Below, piece by piece: positions 8,725-17,418 of a stretch of DNA of 64,000 nt. A model generated the notes under the pieces. That model made no database searches. It saw nothing but the letters and a program-made list of their open reading frames with translations, and was not told the DNA's origin. Positions within the stretch are counted from its first letter, which is position 1. Every line of letters begins with the position of its first letter. Source of the stretch: Rubrimonas cliftonensis (GTDB lineage Bacteria; Pseudomonadota; Alphaproteobacteria; Rhodobacterales; Rhodobacteraceae); the NCBI RefSeq assembly GCF_900107585.1, contig NZ_FNQM01000010.1, forward strand, positions 84,872-148,871, written 5' to 3'. The position numbers and the translations under genes are program-made.

Positions 8725-9435
8725 CTACTGCAGCGGCGGCGTTGCCGCGATCTGCTCGGGGCTCAGCAGCTCCCATTTCACGCCGCGCGGCCGGGGGGCG
8801 CGGCGGCCCACGTCGATCATGCGCGTCGGCGTCGCGATCCAGTCGACCAGGATATCGGTCGGGCTGGGGTGCAGCGTCTCCTCGACCACCTGCACGTCGT
8901 GCGCTACGGCCACCACGGGGGTGCGCTCGTCGGCCAGCCCGAGGTCGGTGAACATGCCCCACTCAAGGTCGAAGAAGCCGTGGCCCTTGCCGAAGCGGAT
9001 GCCCTCCGTCGACACCGCCGAGGCGCCCGTCGCCATCAGGTCGAAGCGGCCGAGCGCCGCGACCTCGCCCAGCGAGACGGGCCGCCCGAAGTGCTCCAGC
9101 CCGTCGAGCCAGCTTGCGAAACGGGCCTGCCCGGGCGGCACCATCTCGGGTTCGAGCAACACGAAGCCGCGATAGATGCCGTAGGTCGAGACGACCATGC
9201 GCTTGCCGTCCTCAAGGGCGAGCCGGCGCAGGTCTTCGAGGCAGTTGTCGGGGGTGACGAACAGATGCCGCGCCGCGGCGTAGGCGGGCAGCGCGCGCAG
9301 GCGCTCGACCGCCGTCCCGTCGCCCGCAAAACCCGGGATCACTTCGGCGAAGTTCAGATGAAAGCGGCTGTCGGGCTTCGCGACGTCGGCCAGCAGGCTC
9401 CAGATCCGCCGGCGCACGAGCTTCGTGTCGGTCAT
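8725..9435 (-). CDS. 5-formyltetrahydrofolate cyclo-ligase-family protein (MTHFS-like)
   Basis: 236 residues. The C-terminal half has the family core: FDLMATGASAVS, then GIRFGKGHGFFDLEW, matching the nucleotide-binding GKGxGxxDxE motif. Canonical members convert 5-formyl-THF to 5,10-methenyl-THF with ATP. This branch resembles transporter-linked paralogues more than the housekeeping FAU1 enzyme, so the exact reaction is uncertain. It is first in the minus-strand ABC operon and divergent from rpiR, with paired palindromes between. The reading ends at a TAG; the same frame continues seven codons (LKAQYGL) to a TGA, so the C terminus may have been shortened recently. Confidence 0.82.
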   Translation of the reverse strand: MTDTKLVRRRIWSLLADVAKPDSRFHLNFAEVIPGFAGDGTAVERLRALPAYAAARHLFVTPDNCLEDLRRLALEDGKRMVVSTYGIYRGFVLLEPEMVPPGQARFASWLDGLEHFGRPVSLGEVAALGRFDLMATGASAVSTEGIRFGKGHGFFDLEWGMFTDLGLADERTPVVAVAHDVQVVEETLHPSPTDILVDWIATPTRMIDVGRRAPRPRGVKWELLSPEQIAATPPLQ

Positions 9436-9469
9436 TGCGCGCTTCACCCCGCCATCCACGATTCGCGAA

Positions 9470-9519
9470 GAAACGGTGACATACGTTTCAGTGTGCGGCA
9501 ATCTGGAAACTGACGTTTC
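9470..9519. promoter_or_regulatory. paired GAAAC/GTTTC palindromes, RpiR operator candidate
   Basis: Two inverted repeats lie in the 100-bp divergent gap: GAAACG-8 bp-CGTTTC at 9470-9489 and GAAAC-TGAC-GTTTC at 9506-9519, with another GAAACG at 9521. Their centres are 33 bp apart, about three helical turns. RpiR-family regulators commonly bind short GAAA/TTTC-containing palindromes next to their own gene, so this is the likely site of autoregulation and operon control. Confidence 0.6.
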
Positions 9520-9535
9520 AGAAACGGGGCGAGGC

Positions 9536-10384
9536 ATGGCGACGAGGCTGGCGCTGCGGATCCAGAACCGGCTCGAGCAGCTCAGCCGGTCCGAGCGGAC
9601 GCTCGCGGTGTCGCTGCTCGACCGGCACGACGATCCGCTGGTGTACTCGGCGAGCGAACTGGCGAAGCAGGCGGGAGTCTCGAAGGCCACCGCGGCCCGG
9701 CTGTTCCGCAGTCTCGGCTACCGCGACTTCGAGGAGGCGCGGATGGAGGCGCGCGAGGAGCGTAACCGCAGCCATCCCTCGCGCTTCGTAGGCGCGACGC
9801 CGGCGACGCCGAAGGGCGCCTCCGCGATCCAGACGCATCTGCAGATCGAGATCGCCAACCTCACCCGCAGCTTCGAGGAGATGTCCACCGAGCGCCTGCG
9901 CCGCGCCGCGCACGCGCTGGCCCACGCCGACACGGTCTGGATGCTGGGCCTCGGGGCCGAGGCCGGGCTGGCGGCGGCGGGCCGGGTGATGCTGTCGCGC
10001 GTCCGCCCGAGCGTGCAGCTGCTCGGCGCCGCGCCCGGCGCGCTGGCCGAGGAGGTGGCGATGGTCGGCCCTGGCGACGCGCTGCTCGTCGTAGCCCTGC
10101 GCGACGCCGCCCGGCGGACGGAGCCTATCGCGGACTGGGCGCGCGCGACGCGGCTCGCGGTCGTGGCGCTGACCGATCCCGCCAACGCGGCGCGCTTCAC
10201 GCGGCTCGGGGCGCAGACGCTGGTGTGCCACGCGGTCGGCCCGCCATTCGCCGCGTCCGGCGCCGCGGCGCTGAGCATGCTCTCGCTGGTCGCCCTGTCG
10301 GTGCAGGAAGCCAGCGGAACCCTGTCGCAAGGCCGGCTGGAGCTGATCGGCATGGTCGAGGACGAACTCGGCGACGGCGCGTGA
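9536..10384 (+). CDS. MurR/RpiR-family transcriptional regulator
   Basis: 282 residues. The N-terminal helix-turn-helix is seen in YSASELAKQAGVSKATAARLF and RSLGYRDFEEAR (about residues 40-75). A SIS (sugar isomerase) domain follows from about residue 120, with VWMLGLGAEAGLAAAGRVMLSR and later GDALLVVALRDAARRT. SIS domains in this family usually sense phosphosugars, but the adjacent operon is not a sugar pathway. The ATG at 9536 was chosen because an in-frame start 37 codons upstream would run through the operator palindromes and lacks family similarity. It is divergent from the cyclo-ligase/ABC operon, which it probably controls. Confidence 0.88.
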   Translation: MATRLALRIQNRLEQLSRSERTLAVSLLDRHDDPLVYSASELAKQAGVSKATAARLFRSLGYRDFEEARMEAREERNRSHPSRFVGATPATPKGASAIQTHLQIEIANLTRSFEEMSTERLRRAAHALAHADTVWMLGLGAEAGLAAAGRVMLSRVRPSVQLLGAAPGALAEEVAMVGPGDALLVVALRDAARRTEPIADWARATRLAVVALTDPANAARFTRLGAQTLVCHAVGPPFAASGAAALSMLSLVALSVQEASGTLSQGRLELIGMVEDELGDGA

Positions 10385-11600
10385 GCGATCTCCGGCGCCA
10401 TCCGGAACGGGTCCGTCGCCTCGCGGCGCACACGAAGGTCGTGCAGACGCGGAAGATGTCGATGAGCTGGAAGACGCGCCACGGGTCGCAGGCGCGATAG
10501 TCGCTCCAGCGCCTGCTCGCGTTCGTCCGCGTCGGCACGGGGGGGAGATAGCAGACTTCGCGCCGCAGCCGCATGAAGTGGGTGTCGAATGGCGCGAGCG
10601 TGGCCCTCGACTGGATCCAGCCGACGCCCTCCAGCGACTTCCGACTTGGGTCGGCCAGGTTGAGGATCCGCCGGCAGGTTCATTGATCGTGTTGCGCGGA
10701 TTCTCGATCCATCGCCCGCCGGGATCGCTCACTCCCGCGCGCGTCTGGGCGTAGCGCCAGGCCATGGCCTAGGTTGCGGCATGGGCTCCGGGATGCCGAA
10801 CGCCTTGGCGAGCTTCGTCAAGCGCGATCGCGCCTGGACGGCAAGTTCTCGCTTTTCGTGGATGGTCATCTTCTTCTGGAACTGGACAGGCGCCATCTCG
10901 CCGCCTTCAGAAAGGATGGCGCTCGAACTCTTGCTCGCGCCAATACTGCGGCGACGCGCGGAAGTGGGATCTCCGCGCCTGTTCGAGATCGCCATTGATG
11001 CGCGCCTCGTCCTCGACATCAACCTGAAAACTGTCCGGTCGTGGTTCATCATCTACGCGAGAACTTACCCTTAATCGGCCTATAGAGTGCAGAGCGCGGT
11101 GAACTGGATGTTTTTTCGGCGCGTCCGCCGGCGCCAGGTTCTTGAACTCTTGCTCTCTTTCGCCGGCGAAGCCCAGGCGCCGGCTGTGGATGTAGTCGAT
11201 TTTGTCACGGATCGCTGGGGGATCGAGGCCCGTGATCCGCGCGATGCCCCGGATCGGCTTCGTGGTCACGCGCTCGGCGACGACCGTCCGGTTGGCGTGC
11301 GAGGCGCCGACGCGCGATGGCGCGCTCCGTCACGGTGAGAATCTGCCGGCATGCCCGACAGCGCAGACGTCGTGATCCGCCGCGCCGGTCGTGCGGGGTG
11401 TAGAGGCGATACTCCGCATGGACGCCGCGGCCGTGATGGGCGCAGGTGGCGCTCGGAAAGCTCGGCTCGAGCGGCGCCTTGAGATACGCGGATATTCGGC
11501 CGAGCTCGGCGCCGACGCCGCTGTTGATCTTGAGGCGGAACTCCTATCCGCAACCCTTGCAGATCATGTTCCGGTCAGGGAGACGCTTTCCCCCCGGCAT
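10385..11600 (-). pseudogene. decayed transposase-like gene (zinc ribbon, HTH, later domains)
   Basis: No intact gene covers this 1.2 kb, but a single protein can be pieced together from all three minus-strand frames. It starts at 11600 (MPGGKRLPDRNMICKGCG, then an in-frame stop) and passes through a cysteine pair in RLRCRACRQILTV. It then shifts frame to an HTH-like stretch (KPIRGIARITGLDPPAIRDK) near 11250. It shifts again past RSHFRASPQYWREQEF near 10950, and ends with FDTHFMRLRREVCYLPPV and FQLIDIFRVCTTFV near 10450-10590. The zinc-ribbon plus HTH order matches IS1/COG3677-like transposase-type proteins; that assignment is from memory of the family. At least three frameshifts and several stops show long decay. 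No terminal inverted repeats were found. Confidence 0.55.
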
Positions 11601-11690
11601 ACAGGGCGTTGCGGGCGCGACGCGCCGCGCGGTTGCTCTCGGCGGCCGGGATTGCTAGATCGTCCCCGAGCAAAACGCTTGGGATTGTCC

Positions 11691-12833
11691 ATGACGCCGA
11701 CGCCTCGTCTCGGTCTGGAGCGCATCAGCAAGACCTACGCCGGGTCTCCGGCAGTGCGCGACGTGTCCTTCGAGGTCGACGAAGGCCATGTGATGTGTCT
11801 GCTCGGCCCGTCGGGCTGCGGCAAGTCCACGTTGCTGCGCATCGCGGCGGGCGTGGAGCGGCAGGATTCGGGCGTGGTGCGGGTGGATGGGCGCGTCGTC
11901 TCGGGCGACGCGAGCCACGCTCCGCCCGAGGCCCGCGGCATCGGCCTCATGTTCCAGGACTTCGCGCTGTTTCCGCATCTGACCGTGGCGCAGAACGTCG
12001 CCTTCGGCCTCGGGCGCTCGCTCAACGGCGCGCGGAGCGCGGTGGTCGGCCAGTATCTCGAACGGGTGGGGCTCTCGGGCTACGGCGCGAAGTTCCCGCA
12101 CGAGCTTTCCGGCGGCGAGCAGCAGCGCGTCGCGCTGGCGCGGGCGCTCGCGCCGCGGCCCAGGGTGATGCTGATGGACGAGCCGTTCTCCGGGCTCGAC
12201 CAGCGCCTGCGCGACAGCGTCCGCGACGAGACGCTGGCGCTGCTGAAGGAGGAGGGCGCAGCCGTCCTGCTGGTCACGCACGAGCCGGAGGAAGCCCTTC
12301 GCATGGCCGACCGCATCGCGCTGATGCGCGGCGGCGCGGTCGCGCAGGTCGGCGCACCCTACCACGTCTACAATCATCCGGTGGACCGCAAGGCGGCGGC
12401 CTTCTTCAGCGACGTCAACGTGATCCACGGCGAGGTGCGCGCGCGGCAGACCGACACGCCCTTCGGGCTGTTCCTGACGCCGGGCATGGTGGACCGCGCG
12501 GATGTCGAGATCATCATCCGTCCCCAGCACCTCAAGATCGAGGAGGACCGCGGCGCGCCGCCGCCCAGCACCATGCGCACCGGCGTGCCCGCGCGCGGCC
12601 ATGTGACGCGCGCGCGGTTCATGGGCTCGGAAAGCCTCATCGAGGTGCGGATGGACCATGACGGCTCGCTGCTGAAGGCGACGGTGCCGGGCGCCTACCT
12701 GCCGGGGGCCGGCGCGCCGCTCTGGCTGTCGCTGCGCCGCGAGCACTGCTTCGTGTTTCCCTGCGAACGCCAGAGCAAGGTCGGCAATCCTTGGGAGGAC
12801 GACCGCGACCGGAGCGGAAAAAGACCGGGCTAG
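11691..12833 (+). CDS. Fe3+-type ABC transporter ATP-binding protein (FbpC/PotA-like)
   Basis: 380 residues. Walker A GPSGCGKST near residue 39, Q-loop MFQDFALFPH, signature LSGGEQQR, Walker B VMLMDEPFSGLD and switch VTHEPEEA are all present. The C-terminal 140 residues form a TOBE-like domain (IIIRPQHLKIEED, then ARFMGSESLIEVRM), as in FbpC and PotA importers. The ATG at 11691 directly precedes the conserved LERISKTYAG start; sequence further upstream belongs to the decayed gene. There is no permease or binding-protein gene beside it, so it is an orphan or serves a transporter elsewhere. Iron specificity is an inference from overall resemblance. Confidence 0.85.
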   Translation: MTPTPRLGLERISKTYAGSPAVRDVSFEVDEGHVMCLLGPSGCGKSTLLRIAAGVERQDSGVVRVDGRVVSGDASHAPPEARGIGLMFQDFALFPHLTVAQNVAFGLGRSLNGARSAVVGQYLERVGLSGYGAKFPHELSGGEQQRVALARALAPRPRVMLMDEPFSGLDQRLRDSVRDETLALLKEEGAAVLLVTHEPEEALRMADRIALMRGGAVAQVGAPYHVYNHPVDRKAAAFFSDVNVIHGEVRARQTDTPFGLFLTPGMVDRADVEIIIRPQHLKIEEDRGAPPPSTMRTGVPARGHVTRARFMGSESLIEVRMDHDGSLLKATVPGAYLPGAGAPLWLSLRREHCFVFPCERQSKVGNPWEDDRDRSGKRPG

Positions 12834-12950
12834 GCCCTTTCCGGCCAGCCGCCTTTCTCATATGTCATGGCTGTGTTGCGCGCGCATCGCGCGCTGGCGA
12901 GAAGCGCGGGGAGGTCTCCATCCCCCCGCTCGCGCAGGGAGAGACGAGAC

Positions 12951-13175
12951 ATGAGCCCGAGCATCTGGCAGATCCTGATCGTCGTGCTGCTTGTCGTGCT
13001 GCTCTTCGGTCGGGGCAAGATCTCCGCGCTGATGGGTGACATGGCGAAGGGCATCAAGGCGTTCAAGCGCGGCATGGCCGACGACGCCGCAGAAGACGCC
13101 GACGCCAAGAAGGTCGAGCGCGCCGCCGAAGAGCCGATCGACGTCACGCCCGCCGGACAGAAGAAGGACGCCTGA
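12951..13175 (+). CDS. tatA: Sec-independent protein translocase subunit TatA
   Basis: 74 residues with the standard TatA layout: a short N-terminal membrane helix ([16 protein letters not shown]), then the [20 protein letters not shown] amphipathic helix, then a charged tail. TatA oligomers form the pore for folded twin-arginine substrates. The ATG is preceded by GGGAGAGACGAGAC. It is first in tatA-tatB-tatC, consistent with the Tat-type signal on the binding protein at 7701-8672. Confidence 0.95.
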   Translation: MSPSIWQILIVVLLVVLLFGRGKISALMGDMAKGIKAFKRGMADDAAEDADAKKVERAAEEPIDVTPAGQKKDA

Positions 13176-13209
13176 GATCCGGCGCGAGGCGGCGGAGGGG
13201 CGCTGAGAC

Positions 13210-13659
13210 ATGCTCGACATCGGCTGGTCCGAGCTGATGGTGATCGGCGCGCTCGCGCTGATCGTGGTGGGTCCGAAGGATCTGCCCAAGCTGCTGCGCA
13301 GCTTTGGAAAATACGTCAATCAGGTGCGCGGCATGGCGCGCGACTTCCAGCGCTCGATGGAGGATGCGGCGCGCGAGGCCGACATCTCCGACATGAAGGA
13401 TCTGCGCGAGGCCGCCAAATCCCTGAACGACCTGAAGCGGATGCCTTACGACTCGCTGAAGAAGCCGGGCAAGCCGGCGGCGGGAGCCACAGTTCCTCCG
13501 TCGCCGAAAGTCGAACACGCCGCACCGCGGTCTGCGGCGCCCGCCGCGGCTGAGCCGACCTCGGCGCCGACGGCTTCCGCACCCGCACCCGCTCCGACCG
13601 CCGCTGTTGCGCCGACCGCTTCGGCGCCTGGCGCCCCGGCGCCGACCGAGGGAGCCTGA
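13210..13659 (+). CDS. tatB: Sec-independent protein translocase subunit TatB
   Basis: 149 residues starting MLDIGWSELMVIGALALIVV, a TatB hallmark with the helix-breaking VGPKDLP motif and amphipathic helix (LLRSFGKYVNQVRGMARDF). The last 60 residues are Ala/Pro-rich low complexity, longer than in many species. TatB partners with TatC in recognising twin-arginine signals. It lies 34 bp after tatA and 35 bp before tatC. Confidence 0.95.
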   Translation: MLDIGWSELMVIGALALIVVGPKDLPKLLRSFGKYVNQVRGMARDFQRSMEDAAREADISDMKDLREAAKSLNDLKRMPYDSLKKPGKPAAGATVPPSPKVEHAAPRSAAPAAAEPTSAPTASAPAPAPTAAVAPTASAPGAPAPTEGA

Positions 13660-13694
13660 CCACTCAATGGATCGCCAGCGATGAGCTCCCGCCG

Positions 13695-14525
13695 ATGACC
13701 GCCGCGGACGAGGTGGACGCCTCCAAGGCGCCGCTGATCGAGCATCTGATGGAGCTGCGCACCCGCCTGATACGGGCGCTGATCGCGCTCGGCGTCGCGG
13801 CGCTGGTCTGCTTCTTCTTCGCGCAGGAGATCTACGACATCCTGACCGGACCGCTGCGCGACCGGCTGATGGCGCGCGGGCAGGACCCGAGGCTGATCTA
13901 CACGCAGCTCTACGAGACGTTCTTCGTACACCTCAAGATCGCGGTGTTCGGCGGGTTCTTCCTGTCCTTCCCGATGATCGCGGCGCAGGTCTGGAAGTTC
14001 GTCGCGCCCGGGCTCTACCGCGACGAGCGCAGCGCCTTCCTGCCCTTCCTCGTGGCGACGCCGGTGCTGTTCACGATGGGCGCGGCTCTGGTCTACTTCC
14101 TCGTCATGCCCATGGCGATCGACTTCTTCCTCGACTTCCAGGCGCAGGGCGCCCAAGGCGAGACGAAGATCGAGTTCCTCGGCAAGGTGAACGAGTATCT
14201 CAGCCTCGTGATGACGTTCATCCTGGCCTTCGGCATCTGCTTCCAGTTGCCGGTGCTGCTGACGCTGCTGGGCCGGGCGGGCATCGTCTCGGCGGAGGGG
14301 CTGGCGAACGGGCGGAAATACGCCGTGGTCGGCATCGCTGCGGCGGCTGCGGTGCTGACGCCGCCGGACCCGATCAGCCAGATCGGCCTCGGCATACCGA
14401 TCTACCTGCTCTACGAGATCTCCATCATTCTCGTGCGGCTGGCCGAGCGCAAGCGCGACGCCCGCGAGAAGGCCGAGGAGGAGGCGTTCGAGCGCGAGAT
14501 GTCCGGCGAGGATCCCGCCCCATGA
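13695..14525 (+). CDS. tatC: Sec-independent protein translocase subunit TatC
   Basis: 276 residues with six predicted membrane helices. Family motifs include APLIEHLMELRTRLIRAL at the N terminus, the periplasmic loop YTQLYETFFVHLKIAVFGG, APGLYRDERS and ALVYFLVMPMAIDFF. An ATG at 13681 in another frame hits a stop after five codons, so 13695 is the start. The charged C-terminal tail is EEE-rich. TatC is the signal-peptide receptor. Confidence 0.96.
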   Translation: MTAADEVDASKAPLIEHLMELRTRLIRALIALGVAALVCFFFAQEIYDILTGPLRDRLMARGQDPRLIYTQLYETFFVHLKIAVFGGFFLSFPMIAAQVWKFVAPGLYRDERSAFLPFLVATPVLFTMGAALVYFLVMPMAIDFFLDFQAQGAQGETKIEFLGKVNEYLSLVMTFILAFGICFQLPVLLTLLGRAGIVSAEGLANGRKYAVVGIAAAAAVLTPPDPISQIGLGIPIYLLYEISIILVRLAERKRDAREKAEEEAFEREMSGEDPAP

Positions 14526-14553
14526 CGGGGGCGACGGCGATGGGGCCGCGCCG

Positions 14554-15417
14554 ATGAGGGACGCCTCGGGCGACGGCGCCGACGCGCTGGAACGGATCGC
14601 CGCGGCGCTTGAGCGGCTGGCGCCGCCCCCGCTCGCGGAGCCGGATTTCGGCGCCGCCGAGGCGTTCCTCTGGCGCGCCGACCCCGACGGCCTTGAGCCG
14701 GTGCTCAGGGTCTCGCGCGTCGCACTCGATCTCCTCGTCGGCGTCGACCGGGCGCGCGACCAGCTGCTCGAGAACACCCGCCGCTTCGCGCGCGGGCTGC
14801 CGGCCAACAACGCGCTGCTCTGGGGCGCCCGCGGCATGGGCAAGTCCAGCCTTGTGAAGGCGGCCCACGCCGAGGCCGCGAAGGCGGAGGGCGCGAAGCG
14901 GCTGATCCTCGTGGAGATCCAGCGCGAGGATCTGCCGAGCATTCCGCGCCTGCTTCGGCTGCTGCGCGGCTCCGACGCGCGGTTCCTGCTGTTCTGCGAC
15001 GACCTCAGCTTCGACATCGGCGATCAGGGCTACAAGAGCCTCAAGGCGGTGCTGGACGGCGGCGTGGAGGGGCGGCCCGAGAACGTGCTGTTCTATGCGA
15101 CCTCCAACCGCCGCCACCTGATGCCGCGCGACATGATCGAGAACGAGCGCTCCACGGCCATCAACCCCTCCGAGGCGACCGAGGAGAAGGTCTCGCTGTC
15201 GGACCGCTTCGGCCTCTGGCTCGGCTTCCACCCCTGCGGACAGGACGATTTCCTGGCGATGATCCGCGGCTACTGCAACGCCCATGGCGTCGAGATCGAC
15301 GACGAGACGCTGCGCGCTGAGGCCATAGAGTGGCGGCAGGCGCGCGGCGCGATCTCCGGCCGCGTGGCGTGGCAGTTCTTCACCGACCTCGCCGGACGCC
15401 GCGGGGTCGCGATCTAG
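14554..15417 (+). CDS. DUF815-family AAA+-like ATPase
   Basis: 287 residues. A Walker A motif (WGARGMGKSSLVKA) is near residue 90, and an acidic LLFCDDLSFD segment fits Walker B near residue 150. Further conserved DUF815 text includes YATSNRRHLMP, then ERSTAINPSEATEEKVSLSDRFGLWLGF in two parts. The family is widespread in Alphaproteobacteria and often near tat or membrane genes, but its cellular role is unknown. It begins 29 bp after tatC, so cotranscription is likely. Its stop overlaps the last bases of the opposing lipoprotein gene. Confidence 0.88.
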   Translation: MRDASGDGADALERIAAALERLAPPPLAEPDFGAAEAFLWRADPDGLEPVLRVSRVALDLLVGVDRARDQLLENTRRFARGLPANNALLWGARGMGKSSLVKAAHAEAAKAEGAKRLILVEIQREDLPSIPRLLRLLRGSDARFLLFCDDLSFDIGDQGYKSLKAVLDGGVEGRPENVLFYATSNRRHLMPRDMIENERSTAINPSEATEEKVSLSDRFGLWLGFHPCGQDDFLAMIRGYCNAHGVEIDDETLRAEAIEWRQARGAISGRVAWQFFTDLAGRRGVAI

Positions 15418-15923
15418 TCGAGCATCTGCTGGAAGAGCCGAGTCATCGCGGCGGCGAAGGCCTCGGGGGCGTCGGCGCGCACGTTCGGCGCCTCCAGAAA
15501 TCCAGTGACCAGCGGGCGTTCGCTCTCGCAGAAGGTCGCCAGCGCCGAGAAGCCCTTTTCGCCGCCAGCGCCCGTCGGCGGGACAACGCCGCGGCAGAGC
15601 GCGTAGCCGTCCGGCGCGGTCGTCGGGTTGAAGACGAGCACGAGGCGGCTCGCATCCGCCGGCGTCGCCGCGCGGAAGCCGATGTCTGCCGGCCAGCCGT
15701 TCGGCAGCCGCAGCCGCGCGACCACCTCGCCGGCAGACAGCCCGGCGAAGGGCGCACCGTGAACTTCCGTGGGCAGCCCGCCCGCCGCCATCGGGACGAT
15801 GCGGCTCCGCAGGTTGCTGACCAGCGCGTCGACGCGGGTGATCCTCTCCACGTCGTCGCAGCCGGCCAGCGCGACGCTCAGCACGGCCGCGAGACGCCCC
15901 AGCATCGCCGTCAGCCGGCTCAA
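15414..15923 (-). CDS. putative lipoprotein, paralogue of the upstream gene
   Basis: 169 residues with a signal peptide ending in lipobox ALAGC (Cys22), so it is probably membrane-anchored. After the lipobox it reads DDVERITRVDALVSN and later VARLRLPNGWPADIGFRAAT. The gene just upstream has the same arrangement (ERITQVDVLSAY, ALRMPGFWPDAPFTAV). Length and order match, so this is a tandem duplicate pair. The ATG overlaps the upstream stop (ATGA). No known domain is recognised; an envelope role is inferred only from the lipobox. Confidence 0.72.
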   Translation of the reverse strand: MSRLTAMLGRLAAVLSVALAGCDDVERITRVDALVSNLRSRIVPMAAGGLPTEVHGAPFAGLSAGEVVARLRLPNGWPADIGFRAATPADASRLVLVFNPTTAPDGYALCRGVVPPTGAGGEKGFSALATFCESERPLVTGFLEAPNVRADAPEAFAAAMTRLFQQMLD

Positions 15924-16483
15924 AGGCAGAGCCTGATGCGGCAGTCGTCGTCGCGCTCAGGGTCGCGACGCGGCGCGATCTGGAGGAACACCCGCGCGAA
16001 GGCGTCGCCGAAGGCGGGGTCCGCCGGGGTCGCGAGGTCGCTCCGGCTCAGATGCGCCGAGGACGCCGCGCGCCGGCCCATGCAATAGACGACGTTGGCC
16101 TGAAGGCTGTCCGCGACGCCGCCGCTCGCCGGCCGGCCGTCGCATACGAGCATCGCGTTCGCCGCCGTCGCCGCGCCGAAGCCGATCACGATGCGCTGCA
16201 TCTCCGGCGCCTCGCCCTGCGCGACGGCGGTGAACGGCGCGTCGGGCCAGAAGCCGGGCATCCGCAGGGCGGCGGCGACCTCCTGCGGGCTCGCGCCGCC
16301 CGGGATCGGCCCCTGCAGCTCGACCAGCGGCCCGGAGGCGGCGAAAGCGCCGAACGTGTTCGGCGAATAGGCCGACAGCACGTCGACCTGCGTGATGCGC
16401 TCGCCGAGGACGTCGGTGGCGGCGCAGCCCGCGAGACAGGCGACGCACAGCGCCGCGGCGGAAAGGGCCTGCAGATCCTTCAT
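15920..16483 (-). CDS. putative lipoprotein, paralogue of the downstream gene
   Basis: 187 residues from the ATG at 16483 (MKDLQALSAAALCVACLAGC); the lipobox is LAGC. A longer in-frame start at 16519 would put 12 charged residues ahead of the signal peptide and is less likely. It shares the ITxVD...L and RxPxxWPxxxxF pattern with the downstream gene. Five cysteines follow the lipobox Cys, including a C-x5-C-type pair near the end (DDCRIRLCL). Function unknown. Confidence 0.72.
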   Translation of the reverse strand: MKDLQALSAAALCVACLAGCAATDVLGERITQVDVLSAYSPNTFGAFAASGPLVELQGPIPGGASPQEVAAALRMPGFWPDAPFTAVAQGEAPEMQRIVIGFGAATAANAMLVCDGRPASGGVADSLQANVVYCMGRRAASSAHLSRSDLATPADPAFGDAFARVFLQIAPRRDPERDDDCRIRLCL

Positions 16484-16696
16484 GCGCTCCACCCATGGGT
16501 CGGAAAGCTCCGATCGCATCGCATGGCTTCAGCGTAGCCGGTCCGGGCAGAAACGCCAGCGCCGCCGCCGCGCGCAAGCCGCGCGCGTGCGCGAGAAAAG
16601 CGCGCAGCCCCGCTTTTTCCCGCGACTAACGCGCCGACGCGCGGCAGTGTGCCCAGAGGGCGGCGCCGACCGGCGTGCTCCAAGATGGAGGAAGAA

Positions 16697-17353
16697 ATGG
16701 GTCTTTTCGACTTTCTGTTCGGAGGGGGAGACAAGGCGGCGCCCGCTCCCGCGGCGCCCGCGGCTGCGAAGGTGGACACCAGCGGGATCAGGATCCATCC
16801 CTCCGTCGATGGCGGCGTGAAGCCCGGCGCGGCGAGTTTCGGCGGCGGGACGATCCACTGCAAATGCGCGAGCGACAAGGTCGAGGTCCGCATCGACGCG
16901 CAGACCGCGCACAACCACATCTGCGGCTGCACGAAGTGCTGGAAGCCGGCGGGCGCGCCCTTCAGCCAGGTCGCCGTGGTGAGCCGCGACAAGCTCTCGG
17001 TCACAGCCAACGGCGACAAGCTCGAGATCGTCGATCCGTCCGCCGCGATCCAGCGCCACGCCTGCAAGGGCTGCGGCGTGCACATGTTCGGGCGCATCGA
17101 AAATCAGGGCCACCCGTTCTACGGCCTCGATTTCGTGCACACCGAACTCAGCGATCAGGGCGGCTGGTCCCCGGCGGAGTTCGCGGCCTTCGTCTCCTCG
17201 GTCATCGAGGGCGGCGGCTACAGGCCCGATCAGATGGACAAGGTGCGCGCGCGCCTCAAGGAACTCGGTCTCGTGCCCTACGACGCGCTTTCCCCGCCGC
17301 TGATGGACGCCATCGCGACCCATGTGGCGAAATCCAAGGGCGTGCTCAGCTGA
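16697..17353 (+). CDS. gfa: S-(hydroxymethyl)glutathione synthase
   Basis: 218 residues. From residue 30 it matches Gfa: [14 protein letters not shown], zinc-binding [26 protein letters not shown] and the C-terminal [18 protein letters not shown]. Family role: condenses formaldehyde with glutathione for oxidation by glutathione-dependent dehydrogenase; the ligase activity of Gfa has been debated. Gfa is usually about 190 residues. Here a 27-residue leader ([11 protein letters not shown] then an Ala/Pro linker) is attached. The ATG at 16697 has a GGAGGAAGAA ribosome site just upstream, supporting translation of the extension. Confidence 0.93.
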   Translation: MGLFDFLFGGGDKAAPAPAAPAAAKVDTSGIRIHPSVDGGVKPGAASFGGGTIHCKCASDKVEVRIDAQTAHNHICGCTKCWKPAGAPFSQVAVVSRDKLSVTANGDKLEIVDPSAAIQRHACKGCGVHMFGRIENQGHPFYGLDFVHTELSDQGGWSPAEFAAFVSSVIEGGGYRPDQMDKVRARLKELGLVPYDALSPPLMDAIATHVAKSKGVLS

Positions 17354-17418
17354 GCTGAGGCCGATGCGGGCGGCGGCGCGTCTTGCGCAGGGCCATGGGC
17401 CGCGATACGTCGCCGCCC

